From DAOQAK01 sp043801235 (GTDB lineage Bacteria; Bacteroidota; Bacteroidia; Bacteroidales; CG2-30-32-10): a DNA stretch of 17,302 nucleotides. The position numbers were made by a program, and so were the translations under genes. A model generated the notes under the pieces. The model was given only the letters and a program-made list of their open reading frames with translations. It made no database searches and was not told the DNA's origin. Positions 1 to 6,511 of this stretch are shown one piece after another (positions within the stretch are counted from its first letter, which is position 1; the number at the start of each line of letters is the position of its first letter). The DNA is taken from positions 1-17,302 of the forward strand of contig JAZDMF010000325.1 in the NCBI GenBank assembly GCA_043801235.1. Reading direction: 5' to 3'.

Positions 1-153
1 GGTGGTAATAATGATAGTTTGAATATAATTATAGCCCAGTTGAAAAGATAAAAGGGGAGCAATTAAAAACTTTACTCCGCTTAAAATACCAACTTGAATC
101 AATTTATAAAAACTGCCTGCTTTTATAAAAATTATCAAAAACTGAAAAATCAT
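1..153 (-). CDS. Small membrane protein, N-terminal part (runs off the window)
   Basis: An open frame starts at the ATG at 153-151 and stays open for 51 codons to the window edge, so the C-terminus is missing. It begins MIFQFLIIFIKAGSFYKL and continues with SGVKFLIAPLLS and ends on IITT. The residues are strongly hydrophobic with few charges, and the K-F-x-x-AP pattern followed by a T-rich hydrophobic stretch resembles short multi-pass membrane proteins of Bacteroidetes with no known function (from memory). An in-frame stop at 214-216 lies upstream and no other ATG comes between. It is downstream of upp on the same strand. No function is assigned; a chance open frame in AT-rich DNA is the alternative, but the composition favours a gene. 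Confidence 0.68.
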   Translation of the reverse strand, partial: MIFQFLIIFIKAGSFYKLIQVGILSGVKFLIAPLLSFQLGYNYIQTIIITT

Positions 154-283
154 CGTAGCAAAATTACGACATTCAAAAAAAAAAAAACAAGGGGAAATGC
201 TAATATTTTCAGGCTAAAGAGGATAAATTAGACGGATGAACAAACTAAGTAGGCAGATGCCGGAAATTTTAATGCCGAAAATA

Positions 284-940
284 TCAAAATTTTAATTTGC
301 TTCCGTATGCAAGGTCGCCGGCATCTCCTAAACCCGGAACGATGTATGACTGTGCTGTAAGTTCATCGTCAACTGCTGCAACCCAAAGTGTATAATCATC
401 TTCAGTCATGTGCCTGTTGAGGTAATCAACACCCTGGGCGCTGGCAATGATGGATATGATATGAGTATGTTTGGGTTTGCCGCTTTCAAGAAGCTGCTTG
501 TATGTAAGCAGCATCGACGAACCTGTTGCCAGCATCGGATCGGAAATAATAAGTACTTTGTCCTCAAGATTGGGGCTTGATGTGTATTCAATCTGGATAT
601 CGAACTTGCCGCTTTTATGATGCCTGCGGTAGGCCGAAACAAAAGCATTCTGAGCACGGTCGAAAAAATTCAGAATGCCCTGGTGAAAGGGCAAGCCTGC
701 CCGCAGTATGGTGGCAATCACAGGCTGGTTTTTTAATACGGGAACTTCAACAGCGCCAAGCGATGTGGTGAATTCGCGCAATTCATACTCCATCACCTTG
801 CTTACTTCATAGGCAAAGATTTCGCCAATGCGTTCGAGGTTCCTTCTGAAACGCATGCTGTCCTTCAGTATCTCGGCATCCCTGATTTCGGAAATGAAAT
901 CATTCATAATGGAATTGTGTTGCCCTAAATTATAAACCAT
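284..940 (-). CDS. upp: Uracil phosphoribosyltransferase
   Basis: This enzyme makes UMP and pyrophosphate from uracil and PRPP, salvaging pyrimidines in the cytoplasm. The 218-residue length fits the family. The PRPP-binding loop is DPMLATGSS at residues 134-142, preceded by the hydrophobic strand VLIIS. The uracil-binding end segment is GLGDAGDLAYG at 203-213, and ILRAGLPF at 78-85 is the conserved early loop. The ATG at 940 is followed by MVYNLGQHNSI, a plausible start. It sits 17 bp after the stop of the acyltransferase-like gene on the same strand, so it may be read with the polysaccharide genes, although nothing links it to them in function. The third loop residue after ATG is Ser rather than the more common Gly, a minor variation. 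Confidence 0.95.
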   Translation of the reverse strand: MVYNLGQHNSIMNDFISEIRDAEILKDSMRFRRNLERIGEIFAYEVSKVMEYELREFTTSLGAVEVPVLKNQPVIATILRAGLPFHQGILNFFDRAQNAFVSAYRRHHKSGKFDIQIEYTSSPNLEDKVLIISDPMLATGSSMLLTYKQLLESGKPKHTHIISIIASAQGVDYLNRHMTEDDYTLWVAAVDDELTAQSYIVPGLGDAGDLAYGSKLKF

Positions 941-957
941 ATAATATTATTAATATT

Positions 958-1899
958 TCAGATTTGTTTCCTGAACCACTTTATAAAAGTAATACTTTTT
1001 GATAATATCTGCGGAAGCTTATTTTTTTTGTATTGAAAATAGGTGCATTCTGTTGAACCAAAACCCTTGTAAAACCTTGCCAGGTTTAGATCGTTCGAGC
1101 CTTCAAAATCGAGAATGATGTTTCGCTGTACATTCTCCCTGATGAAGTTATCGATCAGAAATGTCATGGCACCGTTCGATCGGGCAGCAATGCCTGTAGC
1201 AGAAAATATGAAAATCACCCTTTTGTTGCTTTCTATAAAAATTGCCGCAGCACATAAATCTTCTTCCGGTGATTTCACGCCCCAGATATGAGCCAGGTTT
1301 TTTCCTGAAAGAACATCAATCAGTTTACTGAATGTTTTATAAGCCCTGTCATTCAGTGTTTCAATATTTTTTCCCCTGTGCATGAGGAATAATTCAATAA
1401 TTTTCCGGTGATCAAAATTTTTAAGGATGGAAAGATCCGACTTTTCAGCTGTCTTTAAATTTCTTTTTGTATTTTCCGAGTAGTTTTTATAAAGTATATC
1501 GTACGATGCAATAAGGTCAAGTTCATAATTTTTGTTGAGACGAACCTCATGCTTTGAAGCATCAATCTTGTTGAAGACATTTAAATTTATCTCAATGAGT
1601 CTGAATTTTCCGGGAATGCTGCAGAGGAATTCATCAATGATATTTTCATTTAGAATATTTTTCGAGAAAACACCAAGCTGCTGGGTGAAGAATGGCTGAA
1701 AGAGGTAATCTATCCCGGATTTTTTTCTGGCCGTAATCGGAAACACGCGTTCATATTCGTTTTCAACCAGTGCTTCCCAGCCGGGGCAAACGATATCGAG
1801 ATACCATGAATACGCATAGATAAGTCCGTTGAATGAATTTAGAATGCATTCATCCCATTTTTGTTTATCAATTTCATTATTAGTTAAATGATAAATCAT
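958..1899 (-). CDS. FemAB/GNAT-like acyltransferase of surface-polymer type
   Basis: The 313-residue protein looks like the FemAB-like branch of the GNAT fold (acetyltransferase_6 type). The N-terminal half has the Y-x-SWYL segment at 30-34 and QPFFTQQLG at 68-76. The C-terminal half has NTKRNLKTAEK at 143-153, SATGIAARSNGAMTFLID at 233-250, and DFEGSNDLNLARFYKGFG at 264-281, which is the most recognisable family stretch. There is no signal peptide or membrane segment, so it should be cytoplasmic. Family members transfer acyl or aminoacyl groups to cell-wall or surface-glycan precursors; the donor and acceptor here cannot be told. It follows the deacetylase-like gene by 131 bp on the same strand, with an inverted repeat in the gap, and precedes upp. 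Family level is fairly sure; substrate is unknown. Confidence 0.75.
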   Translation of the reverse strand: MIYHLTNNEIDKQKWDECILNSFNGLIYAYSWYLDIVCPGWEALVENEYERVFPITARKKSGIDYLFQPFFTQQLGVFSKNILNENIIDEFLCSIPGKFRLIEINLNVFNKIDASKHEVRLNKNYELDLIASYDILYKNYSENTKRNLKTAEKSDLSILKNFDHRKIIELFLMHRGKNIETLNDRAYKTFSKLIDVLSGKNLAHIWGVKSPEEDLCAAAIFIESNKRVIFIFSATGIAARSNGAMTFLIDNFIRENVQRNIILDFEGSNDLNLARFYKGFGSTECTYFQYKKNKLPQILSKSITFIKWFRKQI

Positions 1900-1939
1900 A
1901 GAAAGCGACTGTCGAAAGTAAAGTACTTATTTATTTTAG

Positions 1940-1995
1940 ATTTACGATTTTAGATTTAGAATCAGTTTTTAAATAATAATTCTAAAATCATAAAT
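1940..1995. repeat. Inverted repeat, 15-bp arms, between two minus-strand genes
   Basis: The arms are 1940-1954 (ATTTACGATTTTAGA) and 1981-1995 (TCTAAAATCATAAAT), separated by 26 bases. The single difference becomes a U-G wobble in minus-strand RNA, so the transcript could form an uninterrupted 15-bp stem. It is AT-only apart from a few bases and has no U-run after it, so it is not a classic terminator. It lies in the 131-bp gap between the deacetylase-like and acyltransferase-like genes. Confidence 0.55.
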
Positions 1996-2030
1996 TATTT
2001 CAAAAATTGTAATTAATATTCAAACTCTAA

Positions 2031-3335
2031 TTATGGTAAAGCCAGTTTTATCATTTCTTCGTAAACCTTGTGCCATCCAATCCACCTTTTCTCATTGCTC
2101 AGCGATTCGTTATGCCATAAACTGATGAACATTCCGTTTACTGCTTTCACTTCATCAATCAGAGGTTTAATATATTTTATGGCGTCAAAAGCGGATACGT
2201 TGTGGTAATCGCGCAGTGTGCCTTCCATCAGTGCAAAAGGGAAAAGCTTCAGATGCGTTTCGGTTTCCATATCCAGATCGTAAAAATTATAAGGGTCGCA
2301 TATTCCAGCCCTGAATCCGGTTTGTGTAGGATAACCCAGCGAATAGTCTTCCTCTATATCAGCCTCAATCAGGCCGCGGAAGGTATTGGGGAAGGACAGT
2401 TTTAAAAAATGCTGTCTGCTTCTGGTCACTTCCCTGTTCAGGACATTCGATAATCTTGCTGTTTCCTGAAGAATTTTTCCGGGCCGGGTATTTGAAGCAA
2501 AAGAAGGATGAATGCCCACATCGGCATGATCGGCAATGGATTTAACTAGTGAGTGAAATTGGCGGTTGTTCACATGAATGTTTTTGTCGTATTGCGAATA
2601 ACCGGCAAAAAGGACAAAATACAATGGAATAATTTTATATTTTTCGTGAACTTCGGATTGAAATTGGAAAGTGTCAAATGGGTCTTTTTTCAACCCTGCA
2701 AGGACTTTGGTGCGTTCGGAAATTTCTGAAATATTCAATTCATAAAGCGATTTTGTGTAACCCGCAAATGTTCTCACAAATCCTTTTTGCCTGTATGCCC
2801 ATGCACTGTCAATATCGATGGTTGAAAGGAAACGATACTTTTTTTCAGAAAATTTCAATGAGGGATATTTATACTTCAGCATTTTTTTAATTTTTTCAGC
2901 CCAGATGTTTACTACAGGCTTTTTCAGAAACCCATTGATATGTGCAAGGCTTTCAGCTGCATCGAAGCGGTTGAATTTATCTTTTTTATAAGGAAGGTAT
3001 TCCTCATAGCGCGTGATCAGATAAAAAGCTGCAGCAAAAGGATCGAAAGGCAGTGCTGAATTTTTATATACCGAAAAGGGGCAAAGGGTATTCTCAAATT
3101 TAACACAATCGAATTGCTGCTGTTTTATGCCTGTTTCGAACAGAAGGTTCACAGGGTAAAAAAAAATTTCATCACCGATAGGCTGATAAGAGTAATTGAG
3201 TTTGGGGCCTTTATAGTTTTTAAATTCAGCAGTGTTGCAGGTAAGACTGTAGTCAACAGGGATCAGGTTCCTGAAAAATACATCAAAAATATATTTGATG
3301 CGGTTGTTGGTCCTGGGTGTAAAAATTAACAGCAT
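2031..3335 (-). CDS. Polysaccharide-deacetylase-like protein (DUF7033-type N-terminus)
   Basis: The 434-residue protein matches a Bacteroidetes family annotated as polysaccharide deacetylase with a DUF7033 N-terminal domain (from memory). The N-terminus MLLIFTPRTNNRIKYIFDVF is typical, as is FDPFAAAFYLITRYEEYLPY at 98-117. The deacetylase-like half starts with the Asp motif TIDIDSAW at 172-179, then GIHPS at 274-278, GYPTQTGFRAGICDP at 334-348, and LWHNESL at 406-412. These match the order of NodB-type motifs, though catalysis is unproven. No signal peptide is visible, suggesting cytoplasmic action on a lipid- or nucleotide-linked glycan. Its start overlaps the end of wecB by 10 bp, pointing to translational coupling and a shared role in surface-polysaccharide synthesis. 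Confidence 0.8.
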   Translation of the reverse strand: MLLIFTPRTNNRIKYIFDVFFRNLIPVDYSLTCNTAEFKNYKGPKLNYSYQPIGDEIFFYPVNLLFETGIKQQQFDCVKFENTLCPFSVYKNSALPFDPFAAAFYLITRYEEYLPYKKDKFNRFDAAESLAHINGFLKKPVVNIWAEKIKKMLKYKYPSLKFSEKKYRFLSTIDIDSAWAYRQKGFVRTFAGYTKSLYELNISEISERTKVLAGLKKDPFDTFQFQSEVHEKYKIIPLYFVLFAGYSQYDKNIHVNNRQFHSLVKSIADHADVGIHPSFASNTRPGKILQETARLSNVLNREVTRSRQHFLKLSFPNTFRGLIEADIEEDYSLGYPTQTGFRAGICDPYNFYDLDMETETHLKLFPFALMEGTLRDYHNVSAFDAIKYIKPLIDEVKAVNGMFISLWHNESLSNEKRWIGWHKVYEEMIKLALP

Positions 3336-4486
3336 TCCAGGCGTTTGATTGTTTTAATTATTACTGAACAAATGTATTCAGCTGCCCTGCCATTACCAAA
3401 AATTTCAGGAAACGATGATGGTTTTAAGTTTAAATATGCAGCGGCTGCTTCAGTTATTTTCGCTTCATCACAATTTGCTATCACGGCCGCACCTGTTTCA
3501 ACCAGTTCCACCCATTCTGTTTCAGGACGAAGGATGATGCAGGGTTTTTTGTAAAAATATGCTTCTTTCTGAACGCCGCCGGAATCGGTCATTATAAGTT
3601 TTGCATTTTTTTCGAGCATCATCATTTCAAAAAATGAAACAGGAGGAATAATGGAAATTAACGGATTTTTATTTAAAGAACAGTGCACGTTTGTTTTAAG
3701 AGTCTTTTCAAGTATTCCGCTGGTTCGGGGATGTAAGGGAATTACAGCTTTTAAGCCCGTATTTTCAGAAACCTTCAGTATCGCGCGGAAAATCGAATTA
3801 AGGTTTTCGGGGACATCGGTATTGTGATCGCGGTGAATGGTGCATAAAAAGTATTTGTTTTCCTGAACGTCCAGTGTTTTCAGTATTTTCGAAGTTTTAG
3901 CCTTTTCTGAGTAAAAAAGAGCATTATCATACATCACATCGCCGTAGTTAAAAACACCTGGATTTTCAGCATTATAGGGTGGTTTTGTGTTTTTCCCAAT
4001 CCCTTCGGAGAACAGATTTTTAACACCGGTTTCTGTAGGTGAAAAAAGTAAGGCTGACAGATGGTCGCATACGGTACGGTTTATTTCTTCAGGCATGCGG
4101 CGGTTGAAGGAACGAAGCCCTGCCTCAACGTGAGCCACAGGAATATTAAGTTTTGCAGCGGTTACCGAGCCTGCGAGAGTTGAATTCGTATCGCCGTAAA
4201 TTAAAACCAGACCGGGTTTTTCTCTTAAAAGTGTTTCTTCGATGCGCTGCATCATCAGTGCTGTCTGCACAGCATGAGAAGCGGAACCTACGTTAAGATT
4301 ATAATCCGGGGCAGGAATTTCCATTTCCCTGAAAAATACATCCGACATATTATCATCATAATGCTGGCCGGTATGCACAATTATTTCCTGAATCCTATCG
4401 GCATATGAATTCCTGATACAACGGCTGATGGCAGCAGCTTTGATGATCTGCGGACGGGCGCCTATTATGGTAATAATTTTTAACAT
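3326..4486 (-). CDS. wecB: UDP-N-acetylglucosamine 2-epimerase, non-hydrolysing
   Basis: This enzyme interconverts UDP-GlcNAc and UDP-ManNAc in the cytoplasm, supplying ManNAc-type sugars for surface polysaccharide. The 386-residue length fits. Motifs in order are IIGARPQIIKAAAI at 7-20, HTGQHYDDNMS at 38-48, YGDTNST at 97-103 (Asp99), HVEAGLRS at 119-126 (Glu121), MPEEINR at 131-137, TIHRD at 216-220 (His218), LHPRT at 251-255, and TDSGGVQKEA at 300-309, then RPETEW at 320-325. The residues correspond to the catalytic Asp, Glu, Glu and His of the family. The usual HRPEN signature is varied to HRDHN. It leads the operon: its last 10 bases overlap the deacetylase-like gene. No wecC is in the window, so the next step for UDP-ManNAc is not shown. 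Confidence 0.93.
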   Translation of the reverse strand: MLKIITIIGARPQIIKAAAISRCIRNSYADRIQEIIVHTGQHYDDNMSDVFFREMEIPAPDYNLNVGSASHAVQTALMMQRIEETLLREKPGLVLIYGDTNSTLAGSVTAAKLNIPVAHVEAGLRSFNRRMPEEINRTVCDHLSALLFSPTETGVKNLFSEGIGKNTKPPYNAENPGVFNYGDVMYDNALFYSEKAKTSKILKTLDVQENKYFLCTIHRDHNTDVPENLNSIFRAILKVSENTGLKAVIPLHPRTSGILEKTLKTNVHCSLNKNPLISIIPPVSFFEMMMLEKNAKLIMTDSGGVQKEAYFYKKPCIILRPETEWVELVETGAAVIANCDEAKITEAAAAYLNLKPSSFPEIFGNGRAAEYICSVIIKTIKRLECC

Positions 4487-4522
4487 TCCTTATTTTACTT
4501 CATCATTTGTCAATAGTCATTT

Positions 4523-4549
4523 GCTGTTCCGATAGATATCGGGAGCAGC
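4523..4549. repeat. Palindromic element (CCGATA-GA-TATCGG core)
   Basis: The core CCGATAGATATCGG (4529-4542) is a 6-bp inverted repeat with a 2-base loop. Outward pairing continues with T-G and T-A and, past one bulged G, GCTG against CAGC-type bases, giving a hairpin over 4523-4549. Similar palindromes are scattered in Bacteroidetes genomes as far as I recall. It appears to interrupt a GTCATT-type repeat unit. Confidence 0.6.
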
Positions 4550-4564
4550 GTCATTAAGTCATTA

Positions 4565-4640
4565 CGCTTCGCTGTCATACATAGTTATTCGCTTTGCTGT
4601 CATTTATGGTCATTCAGCTGCACTGTCACTCATGGTCAAT
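4565..4640. repeat. Imperfect tandem repeat, about 25 bp, three copies
   Basis: Copies lie at 4565-4589, 4590-4614 and 4615-4640. The first two begin CGCTTCGCTGTCATACAT and CGCTTTGCTGTCATTTAT and end in a GTTATT or GTCATT block; the third is more diverged (CAGCTGCACTGTCACTCATG) and one base longer. A broken earlier unit precedes them at 4515-4560, split by the palindrome. Confidence 0.6.
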
Positions 4641-4809
4641 GTGCTAAGCTGTTTTATAAGTCAATTGTGAAATAGTTAATTAGTAAAATAGCTTTTTAGG
4701 AAATTATACTAGGTCATCGCAAATCATCATTTATCATTAATAATTTCATAAAGTTTCAATAAATTTCATTTTTATTAACATTGAGCTATGAACTTTAAAC
4801 TTTTTGTAC

Positions 4810-5502
4810 TTAAATTAATCCTTCATCTGCAAAGCTAAAATATTTTTCATCCCCAATAATGATGTGGTCCAGAACAGAAATATCAAGAAGTTTTCCGCCT
4901 TCTTTAAGTTTTCGTGTAATGTTGTTGTCCGATTCGCTGGGGCTGATGTTGCCCGATGGATGATTATGACAAAGGATGATTCCTACGGCTTTGTTCTCAA
5001 TAGCTATTTTAAAAATTTTGGAAGGATCGGCAACTGTACCAGTAAGGCCGCCTTCGCTGATGCAATGCTTGTCAATAACTTTATTGGCGCGGTTCAGCAG
5101 AAGTATCCAGAACTCTTCGTATGCAGAATCTGACAGGGTGGGGTTAAAAATATCATACACATCCTTGCTGGCAGAGATTTTTTTCTTATTTAAGGCATCT
5201 GTTTCGCGTTTTCTGTTCCCGAGTTCAAGCGCTGCGGCAATGGTAACAGCTTTTGCACTGCCAATGCCTTTGAACTTAGTAAGGTCTTTAAGCGAAAGTT
5301 TTGACAGATCAATCAGGTTATTCCCGCATTGGGTCAATATTCTTTTTGCGATATCGATGGCAGATTCTTCTTTCGTGCCTGATTGAATAAGTATTGCCAG
5401 CAGTTCGGCATTGCTTAAAGCTTTTTTCCCTTTGCCAATAAGCTTTTCACGGGGGCGGTCGTCGGGAGCCCATGATTTTATAGAATTGGATTTCTGGGTC
5501 AT
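4810..5502 (-). CDS. radC: RadC family protein (JAMM/MPN domain)
   Basis: This 230-residue protein belongs to the RadC (UPF0758) family, historically linked to DNA repair though its role is not settled. The N-terminal signature WAPDDRPREKL is at 11-21, a helix-hairpin-helix-like segment FKGIGSAKAVTIAAALELG at 77-95, and the JAMM zinc motif HNHPSGNISPSESD at 179-192 (His179, His181, Asp192), with Glu150 as the likely catalytic Glu. The ATG at 5502 is chosen because WAPDDRPREKL then falls at the usual distance; a longer frame from a GTG at 5550 would add 16 residues that do not look like the family. It lies downstream of rpsT on the same strand, behind the rpsT terminator. Confidence 0.92.
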   Translation of the reverse strand: MTQKSNSIKSWAPDDRPREKLIGKGKKALSNAELLAILIQSGTKEESAIDIAKRILTQCGNNLIDLSKLSLKDLTKFKGIGSAKAVTIAAALELGNRKRETDALNKKKISASKDVYDIFNPTLSDSAYEEFWILLLNRANKVIDKHCISEGGLTGTVADPSKIFKIAIENKAVGIILCHNHPSGNISPSESDNNITRKLKEGGKLLDISVLDHIIIGDEKYFSFADEGLI

Positions 5503-5537
5503 AATACAGTGTTTCTCAATATCCAAAATACAATATA

Positions 5538-5555
5538 CAACACACAACACACAAC
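5538..5555. repeat. AACAC-type simple repeat
   Basis: A short run of CAACACACAACACACAACA lies just upstream of the radC start (minus strand). It would lie within the radC leader if transcription starts at the -7 box proposed at 5632-5639. It is too short and imperfect to be called a phase-variable tract. Confidence 0.5.
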
Positions 5556-5631
5556 ATCCAATTACTAAGTGAAACAGTTAATTATACTTGGTTATTGGGA
5601 GTTCGTCATCGGATATTGGAAATTGAACTTT

Positions 5632-5639
5632 CAAACTTA
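5632..5639 (-). promoter_or_regulatory. Possible -7 promoter box for radC
   Basis: The minus strand reads TAAGTTTG, an exact match to the Bacteroidetes -7 element TAnnTTTG. No TTTG box is seen 19-21 bp upstream, so the call is weak. If used, the leader before radC would be about 120 bases. Confidence 0.3.
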
Positions 5640-5794
5640 CATAAATTCTCTGACTGCATAATGTCATTTAAAATATATTATGTTTTTATACCCCATCCCT
5701 ATTTCCCTTCCCGTACGAGTATTGGAAGGAACAGAATATGGATATATAAAAATAAGTCATAATATATATAATTCATGTTTGATTTAAATAAAAT

Positions 5795-5824
5795 AAAAAA
5801 AGCCTTCCCAGGCAGGAAAGGCTT
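5795..5824 (-). terminator. Rho-independent terminator after rpsT
   Basis: On the minus strand, AAGCCTTTCC (5824-5815) pairs with GGAAGGCTT (5808-5800) around a 6-base loop with one bulge. A run of seven T follows (5801-5795). It begins about 24 bp after the rpsT stop. Confidence 0.85.
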
Positions 5825-5847
5825 ACCCAAATCATTATGAAAATAAT

Positions 5848-6099
5848 TTATAAAGCGTTTACTTTTCTTGCCAGCTTCGATTTTAAGTTGGAAGCTTTGT
5901 TTTTGTGTATCACTTTTTTCTTTGCCAGTTTATCGAGCATTGCAACTACTTCAGGAAGTTTTTTCTTAACTTCTTCCTTGTCTTTCGTGCTCCTGAATTC
6001 TTTAACAGCGTTGCGTGTCGTTCTTGCTTTAAAGCGGTTTTCAACGCGACGGGTTTCGCTGCTGCGTATTCTTTTTTTTGCTGATTTATGGTATGCCAT
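5848..6099 (-). CDS. rpsT: 30S ribosomal protein S20
   Basis: S20 is a primary binder of 16S rRNA in the small ribosomal subunit. The 83-residue product is short, very basic and helical, starting MAYHKSAKKRIRSSE (the family start is MAnhkSAkKRir), and contains RTTRNAVKEF at 26-35 and KVIHKNKASNLKSKLARKV at 62-80, the characteristic C-terminal hairpin. The ATG at 6099 gives the expected start. A strong terminator follows. tRNA-Glu lies 152 bp upstream on the same strand with no clear terminator or -7 box between, so both may be read from the tRNA promoter. A 9-bp inverted repeat in the leader might matter for control, since S20 regulates itself in some bacteria. Confidence 0.96.
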   Translation of the reverse strand: MAYHKSAKKRIRSSETRRVENRFKARTTRNAVKEFRSTKDKEEVKKKLPEVVAMLDKLAKKKVIHKNKASNLKSKLARKVNAL

Positions 6100-6114
6100 A
6101 ATTTTGTATGGTTA

Positions 6115-6183
6115 AATTGCTGGTATTGTTTAACTGTTATATTAATTCACACCTATATTGTTTACGATTGTTATCCAGCAATT
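6115..6183. repeat. Inverted repeat in the rpsT leader
   Basis: Arms AATTGCTGG (6115-6123) and CCAGCAATT (6175-6183) match perfectly over 9 bp and enclose 51 bases. The inner arm starts 16 bp upstream of the rpsT ATG. In RNA from the minus strand it could close a leader hairpin; the loop holds two TATTGTTTA-like direct copies. Confidence 0.5.
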
Positions 6184-6251
6184 GAACAATTTGACAATAT
6201 AATACAATAAAAGCAAAATGATTATTGTTTGTTGTGAATCTTAAAAATTTG

Positions 6252-6326
6252 TAGCCCGTAGGGGATTCGAACCCCTGATTTCCAGGATGAAAACCTGGCG
6301 TCCTGGGCCAGCTAGACGAACGGGCC
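6252..6326 (-). tRNA. tRNA-Glu, anticodon TTC
   Basis: The 75-base minus-strand molecule folds as a full cloverleaf. The acceptor stem GGCCCGT pairs with ACGGGCT (first pair G-T), with discriminator A. The D-stem is GTCT/GGAC, the anticodon stem CCAGG/CCTGG around loop TTTTCAT giving anticodon TTC, and the T-arm is AGGGG-TTCGAAT-CCCCT. The 3' CCA is not encoded. It has its own strong promoter and lies upstream of rpsT. Confidence 0.96.
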
Positions 6327-6341
6327 TCTTAAATTGGAGTG

Positions 6342-6372
6342 CAAAGGTAGAAATATATTTTATTCCTGCAAA
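6342..6372 (-). promoter_or_regulatory. Consensus Bacteroidetes promoter for tRNA-Glu
   Basis: Reading the minus strand, TTTG (6372-6369) is followed by 19 bases and TACCTTTG (6349-6342), then C. This is a full match to the known -33/-7 pattern TTTG-N19-TAnnTTTG. The expected start of transcription is about 10 bases before the mature tRNA. Confidence 0.85.
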
Positions 6373-6439
6373 AAAAAATAAAGAATTTGTTTAAATGCAA
6401 GGCATGGTCAATGGTAGAAGGTATATAGCAGCCAGTCTG

Positions 6440-6460
6440 CCTGCCTGCCGGCAAGGCAGG
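6440..6460. repeat. Dispersed GC-rich palindrome, copy 1
   Basis: CCTGCCTGCCGGCAAGGCAGG is a near-perfect palindrome (one unpaired A) and stands out as GC-rich in AT-rich DNA. An identical 21-bp copy lies at 13535-13555 and a diverged one at 14968-14991. It is flanked by GTCAAT and GTCATT pieces. Confidence 0.8.
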
Positions 6461-6511
6461 GTCATTGGTCAACGGGCATTAGTGAAAAAGCAAAATAGGA
6501 AAAATCGTAAA

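Larger units (their letters stand above)
4487..4809. other. Gene-free stretch between radC and wecB, rich in decayed repeats
   Basis: This 323-bp stretch lies between the radC stop and the wecB start. No credible ORF was seen on either strand. Its left half (about 4515-4640) is made of GTCATT-type repeats with a palindrome inside; its right half (about 4641-4809) is plain AT-rich DNA. No exact minus-strand TAnnTTTG box for wecB was found, nor a clear terminator for radC. Confidence 0.7.
5503..5847. other. Gene-free stretch between rpsT and radC
   Basis: This 345-bp stretch holds the rpsT terminator (5795-5824), a possible minus-strand -7 box at 5632-5639, and a short AACAC-type simple repeat at about 5538-5555. 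No believable ORF is seen. The rest is AT-rich sequence with pieces like GGATATTGGAAATTG. Confidence 0.65.

Noticed and set aside
4487..4809. CRISPR-like array in the repeat-rich gap
   Set aside because: The 25-bp units are adjacent and imperfect with no unique spacers and no cas genes, so this is a decayed tandem repeat.
4976..5386. 136-residue plus-strand ORF opposite radC
   Set aside because: It lies wholly inside radC, which has clear JAMM motifs; no independent start signal or family match was seen.
5503..5550. GTG-initiated 16-residue extension of RadC
   Set aside because: The added residues do not resemble the family and cover the AACAC repeat; the ATG at 5502 gives the normal N-terminus.
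5837..6115. 92-residue plus-strand ORF opposite rpsT
   Set aside because: It is the antisense shadow of the S20 gene; its Phe/Leu-rich product reflects the Lys-rich codons on the other strand.
6214..6221. Possible -7 box for rpsT (TCATTTTG on the minus strand)
   Set aside because: It has one mismatch in a key base and no TTTG box at 19-21 bp; too weak to annotate.
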